Positions 8,953 through 16,683 of a DNA stretch of 64,000 nucleotides are shown here, one piece after another. The notes under the pieces are model-generated. The model was not told the DNA's origin. It saw nothing but the letters and a program-made list of their open reading frames with translations, and searched no databases. Origin of the DNA: Tropicimonas_B omnivorans (GTDB taxonomy: Bacteria; Pseudomonadota; Alphaproteobacteria; Rhodobacterales; Rhodobacteraceae); NCBI RefSeq assembly GCF_031846565.1, contig NZ_JAVRHL010000004.1, positions 186,001 through 250,000 on the forward strand, written 5' to 3'. A program made the position numbers and the translations under genes. Each line of letters begins with the position of its first letter. The first letter of the stretch is position 1.

Positions 8953-9747
8953 TCAGTCTCGGTGAATGGGCTCGGCGGTGAACGCCCCGCCCTGGTAGAC
9001 GGCATCCGGCGAATCCGCGGCCGGCCGGGCATTGTTTGCCTCGACCTTGTCCCGGAAACGAGCGGAACTGTCTTTTGGTTGCCAACCCAGGTAGCGCGAC
9101 GCGGAATTGTCCCACCATTGCTCGTCGTTGTCCGACACGCCCCAGATGATCGGGGCGCCGAGCCGCGGCGCGCGGAAGACGCATTCGATCAGGGAGACGA
9201 AGTCGTCCGGGCTGAACCATGTTGCCATCATGCGGTGATTTTTGGGCTCGGGGAAGCAGGAGCCGATGCGGACGATCGCCGTCTCCTGGCCGAACTTGGA
9301 ATGATACATCGAGGCCATCGCCTCGCCGAAGCACTTGGACACGCCGTAGAGCCCGTCGGGCTTCATCGGGTCCTCCACGGTCAGATGCCTGTCCTGCGGG
9401 TGATAGCCGATGGTGTGGTTGGACGAGGCGAAGAGAATGCGCGGATGGCCGTTCGCCCGGGCCGCCTCGTAGAGGTTGTAGACGCCGCGGATGTTCGCAT
9501 CGCAGATCGGATCGAACGGCTGCTCCACGGAGACACCGCCGAAATGGATGATGCCGTCGCAGCCCGCGACGAGATCGTGGACGGCGGCCTCGTCGGCGAG
9601 GTTCGCCTGGACGACTTCCTCGCCGCCCTCGGCCGGATCCATCTCGGCAAGGTCGGACAGGCGGATCGTCTCGGCAAGGTGGCCGAGGCGGGTTCGCATA
9701 ACCTGACCCAGCCCTCCGGCTGCTCCGGTGATGAGAAGGCGTTTCAT
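8953..9747 (-). CDS. udh: uronate dehydrogenase
   Basis: 264 aa NAD-dependent SDR-type enzyme that oxidises D-galacturonate and D-glucuronate to the aldarolactones. It has the Rossmann motif TGAAGGLG near residues 8-14 and Tyr134-x3-Lys138 (YGVSK). Short segments such as ILFASSNHTIGYHPQ and IVRIGSC match what I recall of the characterised Agrobacterium Udh, and the length (about 265 aa) agrees. It sits between the TRAP permease gene and the semialdehyde dehydrogenase gene in a tightly spaced operon, consistent with cytosolic oxidation of imported uronate. Confidence 0.93.
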   Translation of the reverse strand: MKRLLITGAAGGLGQVMRTRLGHLAETIRLSDLAEMDPAEGGEEVVQANLADEAAVHDLVAGCDGIIHFGGVSVEQPFDPICDANIRGVYNLYEAARANGHPRILFASSNHTIGYHPQDRHLTVEDPMKPDGLYGVSKCFGEAMASMYHSKFGQETAIVRIGSCFPEPKNHRMMATWFSPDDFVSLIECVFRAPRLGAPIIWGVSDNDEQWWDNSASRYLGWQPKDSSARFRDKVEANNARPAADSPDAVYQGGAFTAEPIHRD

Positions 9748-9756
9748 GTGTCGCTC

Positions 9757-11034
9757 CTAGTCAAACAGGCTTGGCAGATACATCGAGAAGAACGGCACGT
9801 AGGTGACGAGCATCAGCGCCACGATGATGGCCGCGTAGAAGGGCAGGATCGTCCGCACCGCCTGGTCGATCCTGATGCCGCCGACGACGCAGCCCACGAA
9901 GAGGCAGGCGCCGACGGGCGGGGTGCAGAGGCCGAGGCCGAGGTTCATCATCAGGATCACGCCGAACTGCAGCGGATCCATCCCGAGGTCAGTGACGACG
10001 GGCAGGAAGATCGGCGTGCAGATCAGGATCAGCGCCGCCATGTCCATGATCATGCCGAGGACCAGCAGCGTCACGTTCAGCAGCAGCAGGATGACGATCG
10101 GGTTGTCGGAGATCATCGTCACGCTCGTCGCCAGAAGATCCGGCACGCGGTAGAGCGCGAGAAGATAGGCGAAGGCCGAGGCCGTCGCGACGAGGATCAT
10201 CACGAGCGCGGTCGTGCGCACCGCGGCGACCACGGCGAGGACGAACTTGTCCCAGGTCAGCTCCCGGTAGACGAAGGCCGTGACGAGGATTGCCCAGATC
10301 GCGCCGAACGCGCCCGATTCCGTCACCGTCATCACGCCCGAGAGCACGCCGCCGACAATGATGACCGCGGTCAGCAGGCCGGGGATCGCGACGAGGAAGC
10401 TGATCCCGAGGGCACGGAAGCCGGGAAACGGCTCGCCAGGATAGCCGCGGCGGACCGCGATGGCCCAGGCGACCACACCGAGGATCACGCACATCAGGAT
10501 GCCCGGCAGGATCCCGGCGATGAAGAGGTTGGACACGGAGACGCCGCCGGCGGCGACGGCATAGAGGATCATGTTGTGCGACGGCGGAATGACCACGCCC
10601 GCGACCGAGGAGGTCACCGTGACGTTGACGGCGTAGTCCGCGTCGTAGCCCTTCTCCTTCATCACGGGGACGAGAATCGAGCCGAGCGCCGAGGTGTCCG
10701 CGACGGCGGAGCCCGAAATGCCGCCGAAGAGCATCGACGAGGCGACGTTCACCACGCCGAGGCCGCCGCGCATGAAGCCGACGGCGGAGGCGGCGAGGCG
10801 AACGAGGCGGGCGGCGATCCCGCCCTGCATCATCAGCTCTCCCGCGAAGATGAAGAACGGGATCGCGAGCAGCGAGAAGACGGAGATGCCCGACAGGATG
10901 CGCTGGAACGCGATGAAGAGCGGCAGGCCCTCGTAGAGAAAGCCGCCCACCGTTGCCAGCCCGAGCGCGAACGCGACGGGCATTCCGGCAATCAGGCCAA
11001 GGAAGAACAGGCCGAAGAGAAGGGCGAGGCCCAT
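9757..11034 (-). CDS. TRAP transporter large permease (DctM-like), uronate operon
   Basis: 425 aa, about 12 hydrophobic segments, DctM/SiaM family. Typical features are the GLALLFGLFFLGLIAGMPVAFALG N-terminus, the SGSAVADTSALGSILVPVM region and the VIPPSHNMI segment. It forms the ion-driven channel with the small permease, whose gene lies 4 bp upstream, and receives ligand from the periplasmic DctP protein. Its position between dctQ and udh makes galacturonate/glucuronate (or an aldarate) the likely cargo. Substrate is inferred only from context. Confidence 0.9.
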   Translation of the reverse strand: MGLALLFGLFFLGLIAGMPVAFALGLATVGGFLYEGLPLFIAFQRILSGISVFSLLAIPFFIFAGELMMQGGIAARLVRLAASAVGFMRGGLGVVNVASSMLFGGISGSAVADTSALGSILVPVMKEKGYDADYAVNVTVTSSVAGVVIPPSHNMILYAVAAGGVSVSNLFIAGILPGILMCVILGVVAWAIAVRRGYPGEPFPGFRALGISFLVAIPGLLTAVIIVGGVLSGVMTVTESGAFGAIWAILVTAFVYRELTWDKFVLAVVAAVRTTALVMILVATASAFAYLLALYRVPDLLATSVTMISDNPIVILLLLNVTLLVLGMIMDMAALILICTPIFLPVVTDLGMDPLQFGVILMMNLGLGLCTPPVGACLFVGCVVGGIRIDQAVRTILPFYAAIIVALMLVTYVPFFSMYLPSLFD

Positions 11035-11038
11035 GCGG

Positions 11039-11554
11039 TCAACCTTTCAGCGGATCCCGGCCGCGCGCATGCTCGGCCATGTGATAGAGGGTGAAGAGGG
11101 CGGAAAGCACACCGCAGATCGCCATCGGCAGCGCACGAAGGCCCTCTGCGACGCCCAGCATCGGAATGCGGCGACCCCATGTGTTCAGCGTCAGCTCGAA
11201 GCCATAGACCGCGAGCGATATGGAAAAGGCGAGGACACCCGCAAGCGCGAGCCAGCGAAGAGGCGCGGCGATGGCGGCGGGCATCATCTCCCGCATGAAG
11301 TCGACGGAGAGATGGGACTTGGTCCAGACCCCGACGGCTCCGCCGAGAAAGGTGATCCAGACGACGAGCACGAGGGCCAGTTGTTCGACCCAGGTCGGCG
11401 TGTCGTTCATCACGTATCGGCCCCAGACGAGCCAACCGAAGATCACGATCAGCAGGGCAAGCTGCACTCCGGCGATGCCCATGCACACGGTCGCGACCCC
11501 GTGGAGCACGCGGTAGACCGGGTCGCGGGTCTGGCGTTCGTCAACGAGTAGCAT
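11039..11554 (-). CDS. TRAP transporter small permease (DctQ-like), uronate operon
   Basis: 171 aa from the ATG at 11554, preferred over the in-frame ATG at 11569 because the purine-rich GAGGGGGA run sits at proper distance before the second ATG. It has four transmembrane helices with the DctQ pattern (VWGRYVMNDTPTWVEQLALVLVVW... and later LFTLYHMAEHARG). It pairs with the large permease downstream. A GC hairpin lies between this gene and the dctP gene upstream, a common arrangement that lowers permease expression relative to the abundant binding protein. Confidence 0.87.
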   Translation of the reverse strand: MLLVDERQTRDPVYRVLHGVATVCMGIAGVQLALLIVIFGWLVWGRYVMNDTPTWVEQLALVLVVWITFLGGAVGVWTKSHLSVDFMREMMPAAIAAPLRWLALAGVLAFSISLAVYGFELTLNTWGRRIPMLGVAEGLRALPMAICGVLSALFTLYHMAEHARGRDPLKG

Positions 11555-11578
11555 GGGGGTCCCCCTCATGACGCGAAA

Positions 11579-11604
11579 GGGCCGGGCAGCGCGCCGCCCG
11601 GCCC
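11579..11604 (-). other. intercistronic hairpin between dctP and dctQ
   Basis: A perfect 9-bp GC stem (GGGCCGGGC at 11579-11587 with GCCCGGCCC at 11596-11604) and an 8-nt loop, placed 17 bp after the dctP stop. It probably attenuates read-through or stabilises the dctP message. No U-tract follows. Confidence 0.6.
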
Positions 11605-11620
11605 CCTCGCAAGCCTCGGG

Positions 11621-12613
11621 TCAGCCCTCGCCGCCCTGGGTGGCGCGGATGTCCGTGATGTAGCTTTCGAGGTCCGGGTTCTCGGAGATGAAGGCCTCGT
11701 AGATCGGCTGCATCGCGTCCTGGAACGCGGCGGGATCCTCGACGTCGTTCACCTCGACACCGGCATCCATCACCTTCTGGCGGCTCTGCTCGGAGCTTTC
11801 GGCCCAGAGCTGGCGCTGAAGATCGGCGGCCTCGATGGCGGCCTGGCGGACGATCTCCTTGTCCTCGTCGGAGGTCGCGTCCCACGTTTCCGCCGCGATG
11901 CAGATGCACTCCGGCAGGATCAGGTGGTTGGTGTTGGAGTAGTAGCCCGCCACCTCGTAGTGGTTGGAGGTGTCGAAGGACGGCCAGTTGTTCTCCGCCC
12001 CGTCGATGACGCCGGTGCGCAGCGACTGGTAGACCTCGCCGTAAGCCATCGGCGTCGCATTGCCGCCGAGCGCGTCGACCATGTCGACGTAGAGGTCGTT
12101 GCTCATGACGCGGAACTTCAGGCCATCGAGATCCGCCGGCGTCATGATGGGACGCTCGGTGTTGTAGAAGCTGCGTGCGCCCGAATCGAACCAGGACAGG
12201 GCGACGATCCCGGCCTCTTCCAGCGCCGCGGCGAAGCGCTCGCCCGTTTCGCCGTCCATCACCTCGTGCATGTTGTCGAGGTCGGTGAACAGGAAGGGCA
12301 GTGAGAGCACGTTGGTCGCGGGCACGATCTGGCCCATCGGCCCCATGTTGAAGTTCGCGAAATCGATGCCGCCATTGCGGAGCTGCTCGATGGCGTCCGG
12401 CTGATCGCCGAGGACGGCGTTGTGATAGACTTCGGGCTCGATCCGCCCCTCGGTGCGCTCGGCCACCGTCTCGGCGAAGCTGTCGAGGGCGACGCCGTTG
12501 GGATAATCCTCGGGGTGGATGTTCCAGCCGCGCCAGGATTCGGCGGCGACGGGCAGGGCGGTCATGCCGGCAAGAAGGCCGGCGATTGCGGTCGTCGTGA
12601 ACGGTTTATTCAT
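11621..12613 (-). CDS. TRAP transporter substrate-binding protein (DctP-like), uronate operon
   Basis: 330 aa periplasmic protein with a signal peptide (residues 1 to about 24, cut after VAA). It has the DctP/TeaA signature segments: FMGPMGQI-like region, PFLFTDLDNMHEVMDGE, the LDGLKFRVMSNDLYVDMVDALGGNATPMAYGE region with its ligand-carboxylate Arg, and YQSLRTGVIDGAENNWPS. It delivers substrate to the DctQM permease encoded downstream. It is the first gene of the minus arm; its promoter region contains the GntR-type palindrome described at 12637-12669. Uronate or aldarate specificity is inferred from the operon. Confidence 0.9.
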   Translation of the reverse strand: MNKPFTTTAIAGLLAGMTALPVAAESWRGWNIHPEDYPNGVALDSFAETVAERTEGRIEPEVYHNAVLGDQPDAIEQLRNGGIDFANFNMGPMGQIVPATNVLSLPFLFTDLDNMHEVMDGETGERFAAALEEAGIVALSWFDSGARSFYNTERPIMTPADLDGLKFRVMSNDLYVDMVDALGGNATPMAYGEVYQSLRTGVIDGAENNWPSFDTSNHYEVAGYYSNTNHLILPECICIAAETWDATSDEDKEIVRQAAIEAADLQRQLWAESSEQSRQKVMDAGVEVNDVEDPAAFQDAMQPIYEAFISENPDLESYITDIRATQGGEG

Positions 12614-12636
12614 GATACTCCTCCTCAGGTGGTGGA

Positions 12637-12669
12637 GGTTGTATGATAAGTTGAGCCCGGTCCTGTCAA
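12637..12669 (-). promoter_or_regulatory. promoter and GntR operator of the minus-arm uronate operon
   Basis: On the minus strand TTGACA (12669-12664) is followed after 15 bp by TATCAT (12648-12643), a short-spaced sigma70-like pair. The -10 lies inside a 15-bp element (12637-12651, GGTTGTATGATAAGT) that matches 12 of 15 positions of the palindrome at 13432-13446 before kdgD. A repressor bound here would cover the -10. The binding protein is presumably the adjacent GntR regulator. Confidence 0.6.
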
Positions 12670-12711
12670 GCGATATGATGAGATCGTCAGAAACTGGAGG
12701 GCCCTTCCGCC

Positions 12712-13425
12712 GTGGCCAAGACCGCTTCCCCCCGCGCCCGCAGCCGCAACCTCGTCGGCGGCCTTGTCGATGCCCTGCGCGCAGAGATCGCGGACGGCAC
12801 GTTCGAGGCCGGTGACAAGCTGCCGTCAGAGGCTCGCCTGACCGAGCGCTTCGGCGTGTCCCGGACGGTTGTGCGGGAGGCCATCGCGGGATTGCGCGCG
12901 GACGGACTCGTCGCGCCCCGCCAGGGCGCCGGCGTCTTCGTGCTGGAGCCGCCGGAGGTCACGACCCCCTTCCATCTCGCTGATTACGAAAGAATTTCCT
13001 CGGTCATCGAGATGCTCGAGCTCCGGGTCGCCGTGGAGATGGAGGCCGCGTCCCTGGCCGCGGTAAGGCGCAGTCCGCAACAGGAGGAGGCGATCTTCGA
13101 AGCCGCGGCCCTCCTGCCTCGTCATGCCGCGGAAGGGCGTCCCACCAAGGAGGCCGACCTCGCCTTCCACCTCGCCATGGCGGATGCGACGAACAACCCG
13201 CGGTTCCGGGAATTCCTCGAAGTGCTGGGCCTGTCGATGATCCCCCGCGCGGCCCTTACAATCGGCGACGCCCCCAGCCCGCCCGACTATATCGACCTGC
13301 TCTCCGCCGAGCATTCGCGCATTGCCGAGGCGATTTCCGCCGGCGATTCGGAGGCGGCACGGGGTGCGGCACAAGCGCACCTGCGCAATTCGATGGCCCG
13401 TTACCGCGAATATATAAGACGATAG
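12712..13425 (+). CDS. GntR family (FadR/FCD subfamily) transcriptional regulator
   Basis: 237 aa from a GTG start with GGAGG about 11 bp upstream. Residues about 12-80 form the winged helix-turn-helix (KLPSEARLTERFGVSRTVVREAIAGLRADGLV), and residues about 90-230 the all-helical FCD effector domain with metal-binding His residues (FHLAMAD and EHSRIAEAI). It is divergent from the TRAP-udh arm and upstream of kdgD-gci-gli, so it most likely controls both arms, with a uronate or aldarate intermediate as inducer. The two matching palindromes flanking the gene support this. Confidence 0.88.
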   Translation: MAKTASPRARSRNLVGGLVDALRAEIADGTFEAGDKLPSEARLTERFGVSRTVVREAIAGLRADGLVAPRQGAGVFVLEPPEVTTPFHLADYERISSVIEMLELRVAVEMEAASLAAVRRSPQQEEAIFEAAALLPRHAAEGRPTKEADLAFHLAMADATNNPRFREFLEVLGLSMIPRAALTIGDAPSPPDYIDLLSAEHSRIAEAISAGDSEAARGAAQAHLRNSMARYREYIRR

Positions 13426-13431
13426 ACCGCA

Positions 13432-13476
13432 ACTTGTCATACAAGTGTTGACATCCAATCGGTCGCACGGCTAATC
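13432..13476 (+). promoter_or_regulatory. kdgD promoter with palindromic GntR operator
   Basis: A perfect inverted repeat ACTTGT-CAT-ACAAGT (13432-13446) is followed immediately by a consensus -35 TTGACA (13448-13453) and, after 17 bp, a weak -10 CTAATC (13471-13476). The operator abuts the -35. The same element occurs in front of dctP (12637-12651). Confidence 0.65.
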
Positions 13477-13510
13477 GGGAAAAAACCGCCGGTCAGATGG
13501 AGTGCACCCG

Positions 13511-14416
13511 ATGGATCCCCAATCAGTGAAGTCCGCCCTCGGGTCCGGTCTGCTGTCCTTTCCCGTCACCGCGTTCGACAAGGACGGCGCCTTCGCGCCG
13601 GACCCCTACAAGGCGCATGTCGAGTGGCTGTCGGGCTATCCCGCGAGCGCTCTCTTCGCCGCCGGCGGCACGGGGGAGATGTTCTCCCTGACGCCGGACG
13701 AGATCCCGCAGGTCATTCGCGCCGCGAAGGAAGCATCGGGCGACACTCCGATCATCGCCGGCTGCGGATACGGCACCGAGATCGCCATCGGCATCGCGCG
13801 CGAGGTGGAGAAGGCGGGCGCGGACGGCATCCTGCTCCTGCCGCACTATCTGACCGAGGCACCGCAGGAGGGTCTCGCGGCCCATGTCCGCGCCGTCTGC
13901 AACTCGGTCGGCATCGGCGTGACCATCTACAATCGCGGCGTCTCGCAGTTCGAGTACGAGACCGTGGCCGGGCTCTGCGACGAGTTGCCGAACCTCATCG
14001 GTTTCAAGGACGGCTCGGGCGAGGTCGGCCGGATGCGCCAGATCACCGCCCGCATCGGCGACCGCCTCGCCTATCTCGGCGGCCTGCCCACGGCGGAGGT
14101 CTTCGCCGAAGCCTATCTCGCCGCGGGCTTCTCGACGTATTCCTCTGCCGTCTTCAACTTCGTGCCGCGCCTCGCGATCGAGTTCTACGATCGCCTCCAG
14201 GCCGGTGAGCGCGGCCGCTGCGAGGAGATCCTGAACGACTTCTTCTATCCGTTCCTCAAGCTCAGGGACCGCAAGGCGGGTTACGCCGTTTCCGCCATCA
14301 AGGCCGGCGTCCGGATCCAGGGTTTCGAGGCGGGCGCCGTACGCGCCCCGCTGACCGATCTGACGGACGAGGAAATGGAAATGCTCGAAGACATCATCGG
14401 TGCCGAGAAGCGATGA
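13511..14416 (+). CDS. kdgD: 5-dehydro-4-deoxyglucarate dehydratase
   Basis: 301 aa DHDPS-superfamily enzyme that dehydrates and decarboxylates 5-keto-4-deoxy-D-glucarate to alpha-ketoglutaric semialdehyde. The start is the ATG at 13511 with GGAG 8 bp upstream; the in-frame GTG at 13502 overlaps that site and is less likely. It has the GGTGE motif (52-56), the catalytic-triad-like Tyr140 (TIYNR) and Schiff-base Lys166 (GFKDG). The GFKDGSG and AVFNFVP stretches are characteristic of KdgD. Its stop overlaps the gci start (ATGA), indicating coupling. Confidence 0.92.
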   Translation: MDPQSVKSALGSGLLSFPVTAFDKDGAFAPDPYKAHVEWLSGYPASALFAAGGTGEMFSLTPDEIPQVIRAAKEASGDTPIIAGCGYGTEIAIGIAREVEKAGADGILLLPHYLTEAPQEGLAAHVRAVCNSVGIGVTIYNRGVSQFEYETVAGLCDELPNLIGFKDGSGEVGRMRQITARIGDRLAYLGGLPTAEVFAEAYLAAGFSTYSSAVFNFVPRLAIEFYDRLQAGERGRCEEILNDFFYPFLKLRDRKAGYAVSAIKAGVRIQGFEAGAVRAPLTDLTDEEMEMLEDIIGAEKR

Positions 14417-15549
14417 AGATCGCCGAGGTCCATACCCACCTGCTCGATCACCGGCTGGAGGTGCCGTTCGAGAGCGCCTCGATGCGGTTCGACCGGCGCA
14501 CGCATGTGCTGGTCGAGATCGTCTGCGACGACGGCACCGTGGGGTGGGGCGAATGCCTCGGCCCGGCCGGGCCGAACGCGGCGATCGTGAAGGCCTACGC
14601 GGCCCGCCTCGTGGGGAAGAACCCGCTCGAGACCGAGAAGATCTGGGCGGACCTCTACAACGCGCTGCGCGACCAGGGGCAGCGCGGCCTCACGATCACG
14701 GCGCTCTCGGGCATCGACGTCGCGCTTTGGGACATCAAGGGCAAGGCCCTCGGCCAGCCCGTCTCCATGCTGCTCGGTGGCCGGTTCCGCGACAGCGTTC
14801 GCGCCTATGCCACCGGTTCCTTCCGCCGGGACGGGGTGGACCGGGTGTCGGACAACGCGGAGGAGGCCGCCGGTCACCGTGCCGCGGGCTTCCACGCCAT
14901 GAAGATCAAGATCGGCTTCGGCATCGCCGAGGACCTTCGCGTCATCGCCGCGGTCCGGGAGGCGATCGGGCCGGACATGCGGCTGATGATCGACGGCAAT
15001 CACGGCTACGACACGCTGGAGGCCATCGAGCTCGGACGCCGGGCGCATGCATTCGATATCGACTGGTTCGAGGAGCCGGTCGTTCCGGAGCACCTCTCCG
15101 CCTACCGCGAGCTTCGCTCCCGTCAGCCCATCCCGATTGCCGGGGGAGAGACCTGGCACACCCGCTGGGGCTTTCGCGAGGCGCTCGAGACCCGCGCGGT
15201 GGACATCGCCCAGCCGGATCTCTGCGGGTGCGGCGGGTTCACCGAAATGCGCCGCATTGCCGACCAGGCCGCGCTGCATGGCGTCCGCCTCGTGCCTCAT
15301 GTCTGGGGCACGGCCATCCAGATCGCGGCCTCCCTGCAATGGATGGCGGCGATGGTGCCGAGCCCCGTCCGCCGCGACCCCATCGAACCCATTCTCGAAT
15401 TCGACCGGACCCACAACCCGTTCCGCCAGGCTGTGATCACGGCGCCGATCGAGCACGAGGGCGGTGTCGTTGCGATCCCGGACGCTCCCGGCCTCGGCAT
15501 CGAGGTGAATCGCGACGCGCTGGCGGAATTTGCCCTGAAGGAGGTCTGA
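14413..15549 (+). CDS. gci: D-galactarolactone cycloisomerase
   Basis: 378 aa enolase-superfamily enzyme that converts galactaro-1,4-lactone to 5-keto-4-deoxy-D-glucarate. It has the mandelate-racemase-type KxK (Lys164, Lys166), metal ligands Asp194, Glu220 and Glu246, and the acid/base His296 (VPHVWGT). Length and residue positions match those I recall for the characterised Agrobacterium Gci. It overlaps kdgD by 4 bp and is directly followed by gli, the same order of activities as in Agrobacterium. It makes the substrate of KdgD, so the two are metabolically as well as translationally coupled. Confidence 0.93.
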   Translation: MKIAEVHTHLLDHRLEVPFESASMRFDRRTHVLVEIVCDDGTVGWGECLGPAGPNAAIVKAYAARLVGKNPLETEKIWADLYNALRDQGQRGLTITALSGIDVALWDIKGKALGQPVSMLLGGRFRDSVRAYATGSFRRDGVDRVSDNAEEAAGHRAAGFHAMKIKIGFGIAEDLRVIAAVREAIGPDMRLMIDGNHGYDTLEAIELGRRAHAFDIDWFEEPVVPEHLSAYRELRSRQPIPIAGGETWHTRWGFREALETRAVDIAQPDLCGCGGFTEMRRIADQAALHGVRLVPHVWGTAIQIAASLQWMAAMVPSPVRRDPIEPILEFDRTHNPFRQAVITAPIEHEGGVVAIPDAPGLGIEVNRDALAEFALKEV

Positions 15550-16410
15550 ATGACCATCGACCGCAAGCTGACCGGAACGCCGCCCGCCACCCGTCTGCCG
15601 AAAGGCGCGGTGGACACGCAGATGCACATGTATCTCCCCGGCTTCCCGGCCGTCGAGGGCGGCCCGCCGAATCCGCCGGGCGAGCTTCCGGGGCCCGATC
15701 AGTATCGAAGCGTCATGGACTGGCTCGGGATCGACCGGGTCGTGATCACGCAGGGAAATGCGCAGCAGAAGGACCATGGCAACCTTCTGGCCTGCCTGGC
15801 CGAAATGGGCGATGTCGCCCGCGGTGTCGCCTGCATCGACGGATCCACCGGCGACGCGGAACTCGATCATCTCGCAGAGGCCGGCGTCGTCGGGGCGCGC
15901 ATCATGGACCTGCCGGGCGGCGCCGTTCCCCTGTCCCGGCTCGAGGCGGTCGCCGAGCGGGCGCGCGCGCGCGACTGGCTGATGACGGTGCAGTTCGACG
16001 GCTCTCGTGTCGAGGAGGAGGAGCAGCGCCTTGCCGCCCTGACGCAGCCGTGGATCCTCGATCACCACGCCAAGATCTTCGACGGTCCGACGCCGGGCCG
16101 GAAGGCCGCGATCAAGCGCCTGCTCGACACCGGTCACTGCTACTTCAAGTTTGCCGGGTGCTACGAGAGCAGCAGCGCCGGCGCGCCGGGGTACGAGGAT
16201 GTCGCCGAGGTCGCCCGCGAGATGGCGGACCACGCCCCCGAGCGCATCATCTGGGGAACGAATTGGCCGCACAACATGGCCAAGACGACGGAAGACTATC
16301 CCGACGACGCGGCGCTCCTGGATACGGTTCTGGACTGGTTTCCCTCCGATGAGGCGCGGACGCTGGCTCTGGTGGATACCCCCCACCGGTTGTTCTTCGA
16401 TCCACGATAG
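15550..16410 (+). CDS. gli: D-galactarolactone isomerase (amidohydrolase superfamily)
   Basis: 286 aa TIM-barrel metal-dependent hydrolase-fold protein. It starts at the base after the gci stop. The N-terminal GAVDTQMHMYLPG carries the HxH-like metal site variant, followed by GARIMDLPGG, WILDHHAK and, near the C-terminus, WGTNWPHN. These match the Agrobacterium galactarolactone isomerase encoded beside Gci, which interconverts the 1,5- and 1,4-lactones formed by Udh and so feeds Gci. A terminator follows 17 bp downstream, making this the last gene of the plus arm. Confidence 0.88.
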   Translation: MTIDRKLTGTPPATRLPKGAVDTQMHMYLPGFPAVEGGPPNPPGELPGPDQYRSVMDWLGIDRVVITQGNAQQKDHGNLLACLAEMGDVARGVACIDGSTGDAELDHLAEAGVVGARIMDLPGGAVPLSRLEAVAERARARDWLMTVQFDGSRVEEEEQRLAALTQPWILDHHAKIFDGPTPGRKAAIKRLLDTGHCYFKFAGCYESSSAGAPGYEDVAEVAREMADHAPERIIWGTNWPHNMAKTTEDYPDDAALLDTVLDWFPSDEARTLALVDTPHRLFFDPR

Positions 16411-16426
16411 GCCGGACTCCTCGGGG

Positions 16427-16450
16427 CAGGGCGTTCCGGCGCCCTGTTTT
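16427..16450 (+). terminator. Rho-independent terminator after gli
   Basis: A 7-bp stem CAGGGCG/CGCCCTG (16427-16433 and 16440-16446) with a 6-nt loop, followed by TTTT. Confidence 0.75.
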
Positions 16451-16571
16451 CCGGTCGCGGGACTGGTGCCCTGCGCCGCCCTGCCGAGCCTCGGCACCAT
16501 CCTGACGCCCCTTGGGTCGATCCCTCACGGCAGACATCGATCGGTGAGTTTGAACGGCCCTGCCGGATAAG

Positions 16572-16670
16572 TGGGTCAGATGACCCAAAATGGCGGCGCT
16601 GTCCGAAGGGTATGGTACTGTTTTCCCGCCTGTGGTGGGTCAGACTGCCATCAGTGCAGATCTGACCACC
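16572..16670 (+). promoter_or_regulatory. three-copy TGGGTCAGA-type repeat upstream of the class V aminotransferase
   Basis: A perfect inverted repeat TGGGTCA-GA-TGACCCA lies at 16572-16587. A direct copy of its left half (GTGGGTCAGA, 16571-16580) recurs at 16635-16644, and an inverted half (TCTGACCACC) lies at 16661-16670, adjacent to the ribosome site of the next gene. The arrangement looks like a multi-site operator. The protein is not identified; the LysR encoded downstream is one candidate, although the spacing differs from a normal LysR box. Confidence 0.5.
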
Positions 16671-16683
16671 GGAGGTGTTTCCC

